Shown here: positions 1 through 7,004 of the stretch, one piece after another | Layout of the letters: every line of letters starts with the position of its first letter | How positions within the stretch are numbered: the first letter of the stretch is position 1 | Source: an uncultured Clostridia bacterium | GTDB taxonomy: Bacteria > Bacillota > Clostridia > CAKSNL01 > HGM11501 | Length of the DNA: 64,000 bases | Assembly: GCA_934476235.1 (NCBI GenBank) | Contig: CAKSNL010000005.1 | Location: 1-64,000, forward strand | Reading direction: 5' to 3' | Program-made: the position numbers and the translations under genes | Notes under the pieces: generated by a model | Database searches by the model: none | What the model was told of the DNA's origin: nothing | What the model saw: the letters and a program-made list of their open reading frames with translations, nothing else

Positions 1-309
1 TGTCAAATCATGGTTCTTGGTATTTACAAATCTTCGATTACCGAAAATTGAAAATCCCTGACATGGAGGTCCGCCAATAATAACATCGATTTTCTTTTTT
101 CCAATAAACTTTTTGATTTCAGCAATTGATAACTTTCGAACATCTCCTAAAAGATAAGTTTCGTTTGGGTAGTTTAGCAAATAGGAATCATGAGCTTGTT
201 GCATAATATCACTTGCAAGCAATCCCTCAAATCCAGCCTCTTTAAAACCAATATCTAAACCACCGGCACCTGTAAAGAGGGATATGTAGTAATGCTTTTT
301 TTTAGACAT
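1..309 (-). CDS. DNA (cytosine-5-)-methyltransferase, N-terminal part (runs off the window)
   Basis: Only the first 103 codons are present; the gene continues beyond position 1. The reading starts MSKKKHYYISLFTGAGG, which is the S-adenosylmethionine-binding motif I of C5 methyltransferases, and near residues 81-87 it reads GGPPCQG, the catalytic motif IV with the nucleophilic Cys. The ATG at 309 has a GGAGGG site upstream. The enzyme methylates cytosine C5, either as part of a restriction-modification system or as an orphan; the partner nuclease, if any, is outside the window. It overlaps the upstream XRE gene by 8 nt, so the two are translationally coupled. Confidence 0.9.
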   Translation of the reverse strand, partial: MSKKKHYYISLFTGAGGLDIGFKEAGFEGLLASDIMQQAHDSYLLNYPNETYLLGDVRKLSIAEIKKFIGKKKIDVIIGGPPCQGFSIFGNRRFVNTKNHDLT

Positions 310-526
310 CGTTATTTCCCTCCATAAATTCCTTGCTTATATCAAAATTTATATTGTTTTTACGACAGTACTCATCAATCAATTTCATAGTCTTATATGT
401 AGGCTTGGTTTTACCAGTTTCCCATCTATTCACAGTAGCAAAGGAAACCCCTAATTCTTTTGCAAAAGTTTCTTGGCTAAGGAATAATTTCTGCCGTATA
501 AGTTTTATATTTTCAGAGAAAGTCAT
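302..526 (-). CDS. XRE-family helix-turn-helix regulator, possible controller of the methyltransferase
   Basis: This 74-residue protein is a single Cro/C1-type HTH: residues 5-60 contain the SQETFAKELGV helix followed by SFATVNRWETGK, the standard recognition-helix region. A GGAGG site sits 7 nt before the ATG. The gene overlaps the methyltransferase start by 8 nt. Small XRE proteins directly upstream of a restriction-modification gene commonly act as controller (C) proteins that time expression; that role is inferred from position. It could equally be a general element repressor. Confidence 0.8.
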   Translation of the reverse strand: MTFSENIKLIRQKLFLSQETFAKELGVSFATVNRWETGKTKPTYKTMKLIDEYCRKNNINFDISKEFMEGNNDV

Positions 527-628
527 TATATATCCTCCACGTTTGCAAAGTTATGACATTATTATAACATAAAATTATATTTTTTTCAAGAAAATTTTAG
601 TGAACACTAAGTTGTTTGTAAAATACAA

Positions 629-665
629 CAAAAAATCACCCCCTACCTTTAGCAAGAAGTGATTT
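629..665 (-). terminator. Probable intrinsic terminator of the secreted-protein gene
   Basis: Read on the minus strand, AAATCAC (665-659) pairs with GTGATTT (639-633), and a run of T follows. The loop is about 19 nt, so the hairpin is modest. It lies just after the stop at 680. Confidence 0.45.
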
Positions 666-679
666 ATAAAATATGAAAT

Positions 680-1237
680 TTACTTAGTCATTAATAATAG
701 TTTTCTTGCTATTACAAATAGACTATTATCAACAGAAGGTATATCTCGATAGCAAGAATCTTTTGCAAATTCCAAATCTGGGTTAAATGATGGGTTTACC
801 GATTGATAGATTTTGACACGAGCTTCAAAACGAGCCTTATTGTAGTCGATTTCATCATTTTTGTATTGGGTGATAACATCAGCAATTATGGTCTTAACTC
901 TTTCTTCATTTTCTATATAGAAATTCGGTCTTAAATATAAATCTCTGTACTGCCATATTGCGTTGCTTGCTATATTTACAAGTTCGCCGAAGGCATACCC
1001 ACTTGTCTGATTATTTAGCCACGCATTAAAGATAATAACATTGCTTTTAGCTCGTGCATCAGAATATCCCATACCATTTATTACTTCATCAAAGATGTGT
1101 CCTACAAACCTTTCAGTAACGATTATTTGTTTCTCTGTTGCATTGCAAGGCAGGGACTCTCTTGGTACTTCTGCCGCTTGTACTGAAACTATATTCATTA
1201 TAGAGATTATAGTTAAAACAATTATAAATTTTTTCAT
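680..1237 (-). CDS. Secreted protein of unknown function
   Basis: The 185-residue product begins with a Lys-Lys pair and a hydrophobic stretch (residues 4-20) ending VSVQAAEVP, a plausible type I signal peptide cut after about residue 21 or 22. The mature part is soluble and rich in helix-forming residues, with two Cys (near residues 31 and 162) that could form a disulfide. I do not recognise the family. A GGAGGA site precedes the ATG. Its place between methyltransferase and transposon genes marks it as accessory cargo. Confidence 0.65.
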   Translation of the reverse strand: MKKFIIVLTIISIMNIVSVQAAEVPRESLPCNATEKQIIVTERFVGHIFDEVINGMGYSDARAKSNVIIFNAWLNNQTSGYAFGELVNIASNAIWQYRDLYLRPNFYIENEERVKTIIADVITQYKNDEIDYNKARFEARVKIYQSVNPSFNPDLEFAKDSCYRDIPSVDNSLFVIARKLLLMTK

Positions 1238-1332
1238 TAGAAATTCCTCCGTTTTTTATTTAGGTTTTAGGGTAAGGCACTAACAAGGGCTTTTGTGGGG
1301 GCACAAATGCCATGCTTGCTAATACAAAACCT

Positions 1333-1623
1333 TTAACTATCTTTGAATATCATATCTGCATCATATTTGAAACAATCTGTCATTAACTGAACTCCGAGAA
1401 TAATACCAATTTTGAAATTTTCAACGCTTGTATAGGCAGTTACTTCATCGTGTGCATTTATCAAGTCGTTAAATAGTTTCATGTTATCACCGGATAACTG
1501 TTCGGACAGTTTCTTTTCGTTGTCGCAGAATCTCCTCAAAGCTCTTGCGTATTCTGAATCTTGAGCAAATCTTTTTTCGTTGGGATTTATGTTTCCGTAA
1601 AATAATTCTTCAATGAAGCTCAT
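1333..1623 (-). CDS. DUF6809-like small protein
   Basis: The protein starts MSFIEELFYGNINPNEK and continues with helical segments containing paired acidic residues (DNEKKLSEQL) and a C-terminal IGIILGVQLMTD helix. This layout matches DUF6809 proteins common in clostridial mobile elements, as I remember them. The ATG at 1623 is chosen over an in-frame ATG at 1653 because GAGGAGGTG lies just before it. Its stop-start spacing from tnpV suggests one transcript. Function is unknown. Confidence 0.7.
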   Translation of the reverse strand: MSFIEELFYGNINPNEKRFAQDSEYARALRRFCDNEKKLSEQLSGDNMKLFNDLINAHDEVTAYTSVENFKIGIILGVQLMTDCFKYDADMIFKDS

Positions 1624-1627
1624 TTCA

Positions 1628-2002
1628 TCACCTCCTCGAATAGAGAATATCACTTAAAACAATTTCTTCAACAGAGTGCTTGATGTTGTTCATTAAGCCA
1701 ACCCATTTCATTTGATTAGTAGCTTTTAGTTCTTCAGTAATACCTTGTTTGACAGCCATATCCTTTATAAGCTTATCAACCATTTCCTTTGCGGATGTAT
1801 CTATTTCTTCAAGATATGCAAGCCAAGTTCCGTTAAGCATTTTCATTGAGTAAAAAGCAGGACGATTCTCTTTAATAAATATCGAGTGCAACTTTCCATA
1901 TCTACCGATGTTGTAAGTCCCTTCCGGTGCTTTTAGATTTGGAATGTAGTAATCACCGCTTTTGACATACTCAATTCCGTTTTCAATGATTTTTTCTTTC
2001 AT
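1628..2002 (-). CDS. tnpV: TnpV-like transposon protein
   Basis: The 124-residue protein has the YGKLHSIFIKENRPAFYS segment, then KATNQMKWVGLMNNI and AEEIVL-type residues near the C terminus (here VEEIVLSDILY). These are the conserved blocks of TnpV, a small protein carried by clostridial transposons of the Tn4451 type and relatives; its biochemical role is not established. An AAAGGAGG site precedes the ATG. It ends 5 nt before the DUF6809 start. Confidence 0.8.
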   Translation of the reverse strand: MKEKIIENGIEYVKSGDYYIPNLKAPEGTYNIGRYGKLHSIFIKENRPAFYSMKMLNGTWLAYLEEIDTSAKEMVDKLIKDMAVKQGITEELKATNQMKWVGLMNNIKHSVEEIVLSDILYSRR

Positions 2003-2072
2003 AGTGTATACCTCCTTTGTTTTGATGTCTACATTTTATCAGAAGGAGATTGTTTTGACGAATGTACGGAAT

Positions 2073-2107
2073 AAAAAAGAGAAAAATTCTTTTGCAGAAT
2101 CTTTCTC
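2073..2107 (-). terminator. Orphan minus-strand intrinsic terminator
   Basis: Positions 2079-2090 and 2096-2107 form a 12-bp stem with one mismatch and a 5-nt loop. On the minus strand it is followed by six T. No minus-strand gene lies just to its right, so it would end a transcript whose gene is now missing. Confidence 0.55.
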
Positions 2108-2164
2108 ATTGTCTGAATTATGCGATTTGAAGCCGTTTGTTAGTTATTTTAATTTTGACACGTT

Positions 2165-2335
2165 ATGAACACTCACACCACGTCGGAGCAAGTTACGCTT
2201 GCTCCGATTTTTTTATGCAAAAAATCTTCCGCAAGCTCCGCTGCTCCTCCTTTTCGCAAAAAGGCACGCTCGCGCCGGATATTCGGCTGCAAGCGCCATC
2301 ATAACGCCTTTGATTTGCCGGAGGCTATAATTAAA
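2165..2335. repeat. Hairpin-rich non-coding segment, probably a dispersed repeat
   Basis: After the AT-rich block the sequence switches to a more GC-rich stretch that begins with a strong hairpin and has no credible gene. An open frame starting at 2165 has no ribosome-binding site and reads a product beginning MNTHTTSEQVTLAPIF. I recall near-identical phantom ORFs from many Clostridia genomes, which would make this a dispersed repeat, but I cannot verify that here. The rest of 2336-2420 is AT-rich leader for the AraC gene. Confidence 0.4.
2184..2214 (+). terminator. Strong intrinsic terminator
   Basis: CGGAGCAAG (2184-2192) and CTTGCTCCG (2198-2206) form a perfect 9-bp stem with a 5-nt loop, followed by ATTTTTTT. 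No plus-strand gene precedes it in the window, which suits an element end or a repeat-borne hairpin. Confidence 0.7.
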
Positions 2336-2420
2336 CAAAGCGAAAATATAACAAAACAAATATTTTGCTTGATTATAATATGTTTAAGTGATATAGTTTA
2401 CCGAGAACGGAGGAAGCAAA

Positions 2421-3272
2421 ATGGAGCTTTATGATCTTAATCCTTTTATACGCTATGCGAGTGTTCACCTGCGCCATATCGTGTGGCAGCGCAACAGCGC
2501 ATGCTACGATTGCCGGCTTTTCTATATCAAAGAAGGAGAAGGGGAGCTGACGGTAAATAACGAAACAACCGAATTCGGTGCGGACACGGTGGTGTTTTTG
2601 CCGCCCGGCAGTGTTTACCGCATTGATTTTACGAGCAATATGAAAATGGAAATGGTCGTCATCAACTTCGATCTGACCGGCGAATATTCAGAATACCGAG
2701 AGCCAATGAAAACCGCAAACGAGGGAAATTTTGATGAAGAGAAAGTGAAGCTGTGCCGGTGCGATGAGGTGTTTAAATCGCCGATAATCGTTCCGGACTG
2801 CGGTGGCGTTTCGGAAAGTCTTGCTACATGCGCCGAAAAGTTCCTGATTAAGGACATGTTTTACAGAGAAAAGTCATCTGCGATTTTAAAGCTTTGTCTT
2901 ATTAAGATGATACAGAAAAACGGACAGTCGTCCGCGTCAAATAACACTGTGGACTCTGTCCGTTCTTATATTCATAAAAATTACGGCGATCCGGAGCTTA
3001 CCAATATAACGGTTGCAAAGAGGTTTAATTACCATCCCTACTATATAAGCTCAATGTTTAAGTCCGCCACCGGAATGACGCTGCATAAATACATCGTAAA
3101 CTACCGCATCAAAATGGCGCAGAATATGCTTGTGACGACGGACCTTGATGTAGGGCAGATAGCACTTGAAACGGGCTTTTCATCGTCAAGCCACTTTACA
3201 AAAACATTTAGTGCGGTCTGTCATGTGACCCCGACAAAATATAAGGCGACGCATATACTCTCCGATATCTGA
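2421..3272 (+). CDS. AraC-family transcriptional regulator with cupin sensor domain
   Basis: The 283-residue protein has an N-terminal cupin-like sugar-sensing domain (residues about 15-110, with the FLPPGSVYRI turn) and two C-terminal helix-turn-helix units (about 185-280, including FNYHPYYISSMFKSATGM and ALETGFSSSSHFTKTF). Such one-component regulators usually activate nearby carbohydrate genes. A CGGAGG site lies 7 nt before the ATG. It converges with the xpt gene, the two stops being only 2 nt apart, so its target is not the neighbour downstream. Ligand unknown. Confidence 0.85.
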   Translation: MELYDLNPFIRYASVHLRHIVWQRNSACYDCRLFYIKEGEGELTVNNETTEFGADTVVFLPPGSVYRIDFTSNMKMEMVVINFDLTGEYSEYREPMKTANEGNFDEEKVKLCRCDEVFKSPIIVPDCGGVSESLATCAEKFLIKDMFYREKSSAILKLCLIKMIQKNGQSSASNNTVDSVRSYIHKNYGDPELTNITVAKRFNYHPYYISSMFKSATGMTLHKYIVNYRIKMAQNMLVTTDLDVGQIALETGFSSSSHFTKTFSAVCHVTPTKYKATHILSDI

Positions 3273-3274
3273 CA

Positions 3275-3847
3275 TTATTCGCGGAAGCGTATATTTCCGT
3301 TCGATATCTCGTCAATAATGGCGAGAGACTCTAAATGGATTCCCATATCGCGGATCATTTTTCCGCCCTCCTGGAAGCCCTTTTCGATGACAACGCCGAC
3401 ACCTTCAAGCACTGCGCCGCTCTGCGAAACTATGGACAAAAGTCCCTTTAATGCCTGACCGTTTGCCAAGAAATCATCTAAAATCAGCACATGGTCGGAG
3501 GGCGAGAGGTATTCCTTTGAGACCCTTATCTGAGTTGTAACGGCTTTGGTGTAGGAAAACACCTCAGCAGTATATGTATCTTTGAAAATATTTTTGGGAT
3601 TGCCTTTTTTTGCGTATACCACAGGAACGTTAAAGTGCAGCCCGGCAATCGCGGCGATTGCAATTCCGGAAGCCTCCGCGGTCAGTATTTTCGTTATTTT
3701 ATCGGAAGGGAACCTTCTGCGGAATTCCGCGCCGATCTCATATAAAAGCTTTGTGTCTATCTGATGGTTTAAGAACATGTCGACTTTGACGATGCCGCCG
3801 TCCAATAAAATGGCGGAATCTTTTATTTTTTGTTTAAGTAATTCCAT
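3275..3847 (-). CDS. xpt: Xanthine phosphoribosyltransferase
   Basis: The enzyme converts xanthine and PRPP to XMP in purine salvage in the cytoplasm. The 190-residue product has the PRPP-binding loop VLILDDFLANGQA around residues 125-137 and the family start MELLKQKIKDSA. The ATG at 3847 is preferred over one at 3859 because GGAGG lies 5 nt upstream of it. Its leader is short; no purine riboswitch is visible between the promoter and the start. Confidence 0.9.
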   Translation of the reverse strand: MELLKQKIKDSAILLDGGIVKVDMFLNHQIDTKLLYEIGAEFRRRFPSDKITKILTAEASGIAIAAIAGLHFNVPVVYAKKGNPKNIFKDTYTAEVFSYTKAVTTQIRVSKEYLSPSDHVLILDDFLANGQALKGLLSIVSQSGAVLEGVGVVIEKGFQEGGKMIRDMGIHLESLAIIDEISNGNIRFRE

Positions 3848-3875
3848 ATCTGCCTCCAAAAGTATTAATAAGATA

Positions 3876-3904
3876 ATTATAGCAAAAATATTTATAATTT
3901 ACAA
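3876..3904 (-). promoter_or_regulatory. Promoter for xpt
   Basis: On the minus strand TTGTAA (3904-3899), a 17-nt spacer and TATAAT (3881-3876) form a good SigA-type promoter about 30 nt before the xpt start. Confidence 0.6.
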
Positions 3905-3922
3905 GAGCAAAATAGATATATG

Positions 3923-4771
3923 TCAAAAAATGTAGTCTCCCGGTTTTTTGCCGGTTATTTTGGAAAATGCCTTGTAGAAATTTGCAGAGCTGTTAAATCC
4001 GCACAGTGAGGCAATCTCAAGCTTGGAAAGCTCGGTGGTCTTTAAATATTCTATAGCTTTTTCGACGCGCTTTATGGTTATGTATTCAAACGGGGTCAGT
4101 CCGTTGTATTTTTTAAAAACGGTCGAAAAGTACGCTCGGCTCAAATGCGCCTCGTTTGCGATATCGGAAAGGCTTATGTCCTCAGTAAAGTGGGAATCTA
4201 TGTATTCGACAGAGGATGCCAAAAGCGCTAAAAGCTCGGCGGAGTGCACGGTATTGTCATCTTCGCGGACGAGAGAATAATATCTGTACAAATGAAGAAG
4301 CACCGAGTAGAGTAAAAGACGGATCCTTATCTCGTAGCCGGCTTCCTCATTTATAAACTCATTTTCGGCTTCTTTTATAAAATGTCTTATCTCGGCTGTT
4401 CTTTTCGCGCTGCCGGGAATTTTGTTTTTAAAAGTGTCGCTCCTTGCATTAAAAAGCTTTAATAACGGAAGGTACGCCACATCGCCGCCCGCCCATAAAA
4501 GCTTTGATTCAAAATGGATGTTTAAAAGCTCGAAAGGCTCGTCATAAACCTCGGTAATGCAGTGAACCTCGTCCGCACCGAATAAGAAAAGGTCGCCGGG
4601 CGAAAAGGGAATGCTTTCGCCGCGAACGGAGTAAAGCCCGTTTCCCGAAAGTGAAAGCGAAAGCTCGCACATTGTGTGGTGGTGCTCTCTGTATTCACGC
4701 CTGCCCTTGGGGACGCTTGAATGGAAAAACCTGATCTCTTCGCTTTTTAACGCATGCTCCGAAAATCGCAT
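3923..4771 (-). CDS. AraC-family transcriptional regulator, divergent to the dehydratase-xylanase operon
   Basis: The 282-residue protein has a cupin sensor domain with the HHHTMCELSLSLSGNG pattern near residues 29-44, then a helical linker and a double HTH at about 185-282 (LSRAYFSTVFKKYNG and SLCGFNSSANFYKAFSK). The ATG follows AAGGAGC by 7 nt. It is transcribed away from the enolase-superfamily/SDR/GH10/RraA operon with about 115 nt between the starts, the usual arrangement for a local activator of that operon. The inducer is probably a sugar or sugar acid (inferred). Confidence 0.85.
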   Translation of the reverse strand: MRFSEHALKSEEIRFFHSSVPKGRREYREHHHTMCELSLSLSGNGLYSVRGESIPFSPGDLFLFGADEVHCITEVYDEPFELLNIHFESKLLWAGGDVAYLPLLKLFNARSDTFKNKIPGSAKRTAEIRHFIKEAENEFINEEAGYEIRIRLLLYSVLLHLYRYYSLVREDDNTVHSAELLALLASSVEYIDSHFTEDISLSDIANEAHLSRAYFSTVFKKYNGLTPFEYITIKRVEKAIEYLKTTELSKLEIASLCGFNSSANFYKAFSKITGKKPGDYIF

Positions 4772-4819
4772 TTTATCAGCTCCTTAGAAAAATAGTGGAG
4801 AATATTAAAAATATAATTG

Positions 4820-4848
4820 TTGAAAAAAGGGGGCTTTTCTTATATACT
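4820..4848 (+). promoter_or_regulatory. Promoter of the dehydratase-SDR-xylanase-RraA operon
   Basis: TTGAAA (4820-4825), a 17-nt spacer and TATACT (4843-4848) lie about 40 nt before the start of the first gene, in the divergent gap with the AraC gene. Confidence 0.7.
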
Positions 4849-4886
4849 AATAAAAAAATAATAGAATGTCAAGGAGGAATTTTAAG

Positions 4887-6257
4887 ATGAATAAAACGGT
4901 TAAGGAAATGATCGAAGAAAATGTTAACACATGCTCCGACCCTTCGCAGCTTAAAATTACGGACATCAGGGTCGCAAACATAAACGGAGCGCCGAAGCAC
5001 TGCCCGCTCATAAAAGTTTATACAAATCAGGGTCTTATAGGCTACGGCGAGGTGAGGGATGCGTCGAGCGCGACATATGCGCTGATGCTTAAGTCAAGAC
5101 TTATCGGAGAAAATCCCTGTAACGTGGATAAAGTATTCAGAAGAATAAAGCAGTTCGGCGGTCACTCCCGTCAGGGCGGCGGAGTGTCCGGTCTTGAGAT
5201 AGCAATGTGGGATCTTGCCGGCAAGGCGTGGGGCGTTCCGCTCTGGCAGATGCTCGGCGGAAAATTCCGCGATAAGGTGAGAATGTACTGCGATACGGAT
5301 GTTGACGGAAAGCACACCGGGACCGACATGGGTCACGCGCTGAAGGCAAGAATGGAGCAGGGCTTTACATTCCTTAAAATGGATCTGGGAATTGAGCTTA
5401 TGTTGGACGAGCCCGGATGCTTAAATGCTCCCTTAGGCTTTCTTGAGGATATCAAAAAATATTCGATGAAGGCGATAAACCACCAGAAGGGCTCTATCGA
5501 CATGGATATGATGCTCGGCAAAAACTACGAGGTGTTCACGATTCCGCATCATGCAACGGGAATTCACTTGACACAGAAGGGCATGGACTACCTTGAGGAT
5601 TACGTTCGCCAGGTAAGAGACGTTATAGGCTACGAAGTGCCCCTTGCTATCGACCATTTCGGTCACATCTGCATTGAGGACTGCATAATGTTTGCAAAGC
5701 GCCTTGAAAAGTATAATATCGCATGGATAGAGGACATTGCTCCCTGGCATTACACAAAGCATTTTGAAAAGATTGCTCATGCGGTAAACGTTCCGATATG
5801 CACGGGAGAGGACATTTATCTGGCTGAAAATTTCGAGCCTTTGATGGCTTGCGGCGGAGTCAGCGTTGTTCACCCCGATATACTTACCGTCGGCGGAGCT
5901 ATGGAAATGAAAAAGCTCGGCAATATGTGCGATAAGTACGGCGTTGCGATGGCAATTCATATGGCGGAGAGCCCGATTGCATGCATGGCGGCAATTCATG
6001 CGGCTGCGGCAGTTCAGAATATTCTGGCGGTCGAGTTCCACTCCGTTGACGTTCCGTGGTGGAACGACCTTGCCTTAGGCATTGACAATCCGCTCTTTAA
6101 GGACGGCTTTGTAAATGTTCCCAATAAGCCCGGACTCGGAATTGACGCACTTAACGAGGAGCTTATAGCAGAGCACATTCACGATAAGTATCCCGGACAG
6201 TGGGAGCCGACCGATGAGTGGAACAATGAGTGGGCGAACGACAGGGAATGGAGCTGA
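4887..6257 (+). CDS. Enolase-superfamily (mandelate racemase/muconate lactonizing type) sugar acid dehydratase
   Basis: The 456-residue enzyme has the capping domain (residues about 22-130) and the TIM barrel. Metal ligands appear as Asp256, Glu282 and Glu308; the first base lies in K164-M-D166; the Asp331/His358 dyad matches the dehydratases and racemases of this group. By family it removes water from an aldonic or aldaric acid to give a 2-keto-3-deoxy acid; the exact substrate cannot be read. A long insertion (about 170-235) follows the KxD motif and makes it longer than usual. The ATG at 4887 is chosen because AGGAGG lies 8 nt before it. First gene of a four-gene operon. Confidence 0.85.
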   Translation: MNKTVKEMIEENVNTCSDPSQLKITDIRVANINGAPKHCPLIKVYTNQGLIGYGEVRDASSATYALMLKSRLIGENPCNVDKVFRRIKQFGGHSRQGGGVSGLEIAMWDLAGKAWGVPLWQMLGGKFRDKVRMYCDTDVDGKHTGTDMGHALKARMEQGFTFLKMDLGIELMLDEPGCLNAPLGFLEDIKKYSMKAINHQKGSIDMDMMLGKNYEVFTIPHHATGIHLTQKGMDYLEDYVRQVRDVIGYEVPLAIDHFGHICIEDCIMFAKRLEKYNIAWIEDIAPWHYTKHFEKIAHAVNVPICTGEDIYLAENFEPLMACGGVSVVHPDILTVGGAMEMKKLGNMCDKYGVAMAIHMAESPIACMAAIHAAAAVQNILAVEFHSVDVPWWNDLALGIDNPLFKDGFVNVPNKPGLGIDALNEELIAEHIHDKYPGQWEPTDEWNNEWANDREWS

Positions 6258-6261
6258 TAAT

Positions 6262-6987
6262 ATGCTTGATCTTAAAGGAAAAAAGGCACTTGTGACAGGC
6301 TCGTCCCAGGGAATGGGAAAAGAGATTGCCAGGATGCTTTCAGACGCCGGAGCGACGGTTTTTGCTCACGGCTCGCATATGTCGGATAAGCTTTCCGAGG
6401 CGGCAAAATATATCGGCACCGAAAAAATAGCTGTCGCGGATTTGTATGACAATGATGCGGCAAAAAAGCTTTATGAGGCGACCGGCGGAGTCGACATACT
6501 TATACTGAACGCGTCGGTTCAGTATAAAAGAGACTGGGACGGTTTTTCCGACGAGGAGCTTGACAGGCAGATCGTAATAAACATAAAAAGCACATACAAG
6601 ATGATGAAGACCTTTGCACCTTATATGAAGGAGAAAAAATGGGGCAGGATCATCAACATCGGAAGCGTCAACCAGTACAATAACCATCCTGAGCTTTTGA
6701 TATACGGCGTTACAAAGGCGGCGGACATGAAATTGGTGGAGGGCGTCGCAAAGAGCCTTGCACCATTCGGAATAACCGTCAACAATATTGCGCCCGGCGC
6801 TATCAACACACCGAGAAATTCCGAGGCGCTTTCGGATGCGGAATTTTTGAAAAAGGTCGAGGACTCCATACCGTCAGGCTATGTCGGCGATGCGAAGGCT
6901 ATAAACGGAGCGGTTGCGCTTTTGTGCGAAAAGGAAAGCTACATTACCGGAAGCGAAATTATAGCTGACGGCGGAATGCATTTATAA
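6262..6987 (+). CDS. Short-chain dehydrogenase/reductase, probably sugar-oxidising
   Basis: The 241-residue SDR shows the cofactor-binding TGSSQGMG at residues 12-19, Asn108, Ser135, Tyr148 and Lys152, the complete catalytic tetrad, and a C-terminal ITGSEIIADGG signature. It reduces or oxidises an alcohol/ketone with NAD(P). Its start lies 4 nt after the dehydratase stop, so the two are co-translated; in this setting it could oxidise a released pentose or interconvert a keto acid. Substrate not determinable. The ATG at 6262 has GGAG upstream; an upstream in-frame ATG lies inside the dehydratase gene. Confidence 0.85.
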   Translation: MLDLKGKKALVTGSSQGMGKEIARMLSDAGATVFAHGSHMSDKLSEAAKYIGTEKIAVADLYDNDAAKKLYEATGGVDILILNASVQYKRDWDGFSDEELDRQIVINIKSTYKMMKTFAPYMKEKKWGRIINIGSVNQYNNHPELLIYGVTKAADMKLVEGVAKSLAPFGITVNNIAPGAINTPRNSEALSDAEFLKKVEDSIPSGYVGDAKAINGAVALLCEKESYITGSEIIADGGMHL

Positions 6988-7004
6988 TTAAGGGGGTGAA
7001 ATAA

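Larger units (their letters stand above)
1..2160. mobile_element. AT-rich accessory block, right end of an integrated element (remnant)
   Basis: The five minus-strand genes here (cytosine methyltransferase, XRE regulator, secreted protein, DUF6809-like, TnpV-like) are visibly richer in A+T than everything after about 2.4 kb, and TnpV and DUF6809 proteins are typical cargo of clostridial transposons and conjugative elements. No transposase, integrase or target-site repeat is visible inside the window, so the left boundary lies outside it. The right boundary is inferred at the orphan terminator (2073-2107) and the hairpin segment that follows. Confidence 0.55.

Noticed and set aside
2165..2434. 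89-codon open frame across the hairpin segment
   Set aside because: No ribosome-binding site, begins inside a terminator hairpin, composition unlike a protein; treated as repeat.
3848..3922. Purine riboswitch before xpt
   Set aside because: The leader after the promoter is under 30 nt and lacks the paired stems and core of a purine aptamer.
5433..6041. 202-codon antisense frame inside the enolase-superfamily gene
   Set aside because: Shadow of a well-supported gene; no recognisable protein. The same applies to the other long antisense frames in pckG, rel, dnaB and the GRE.
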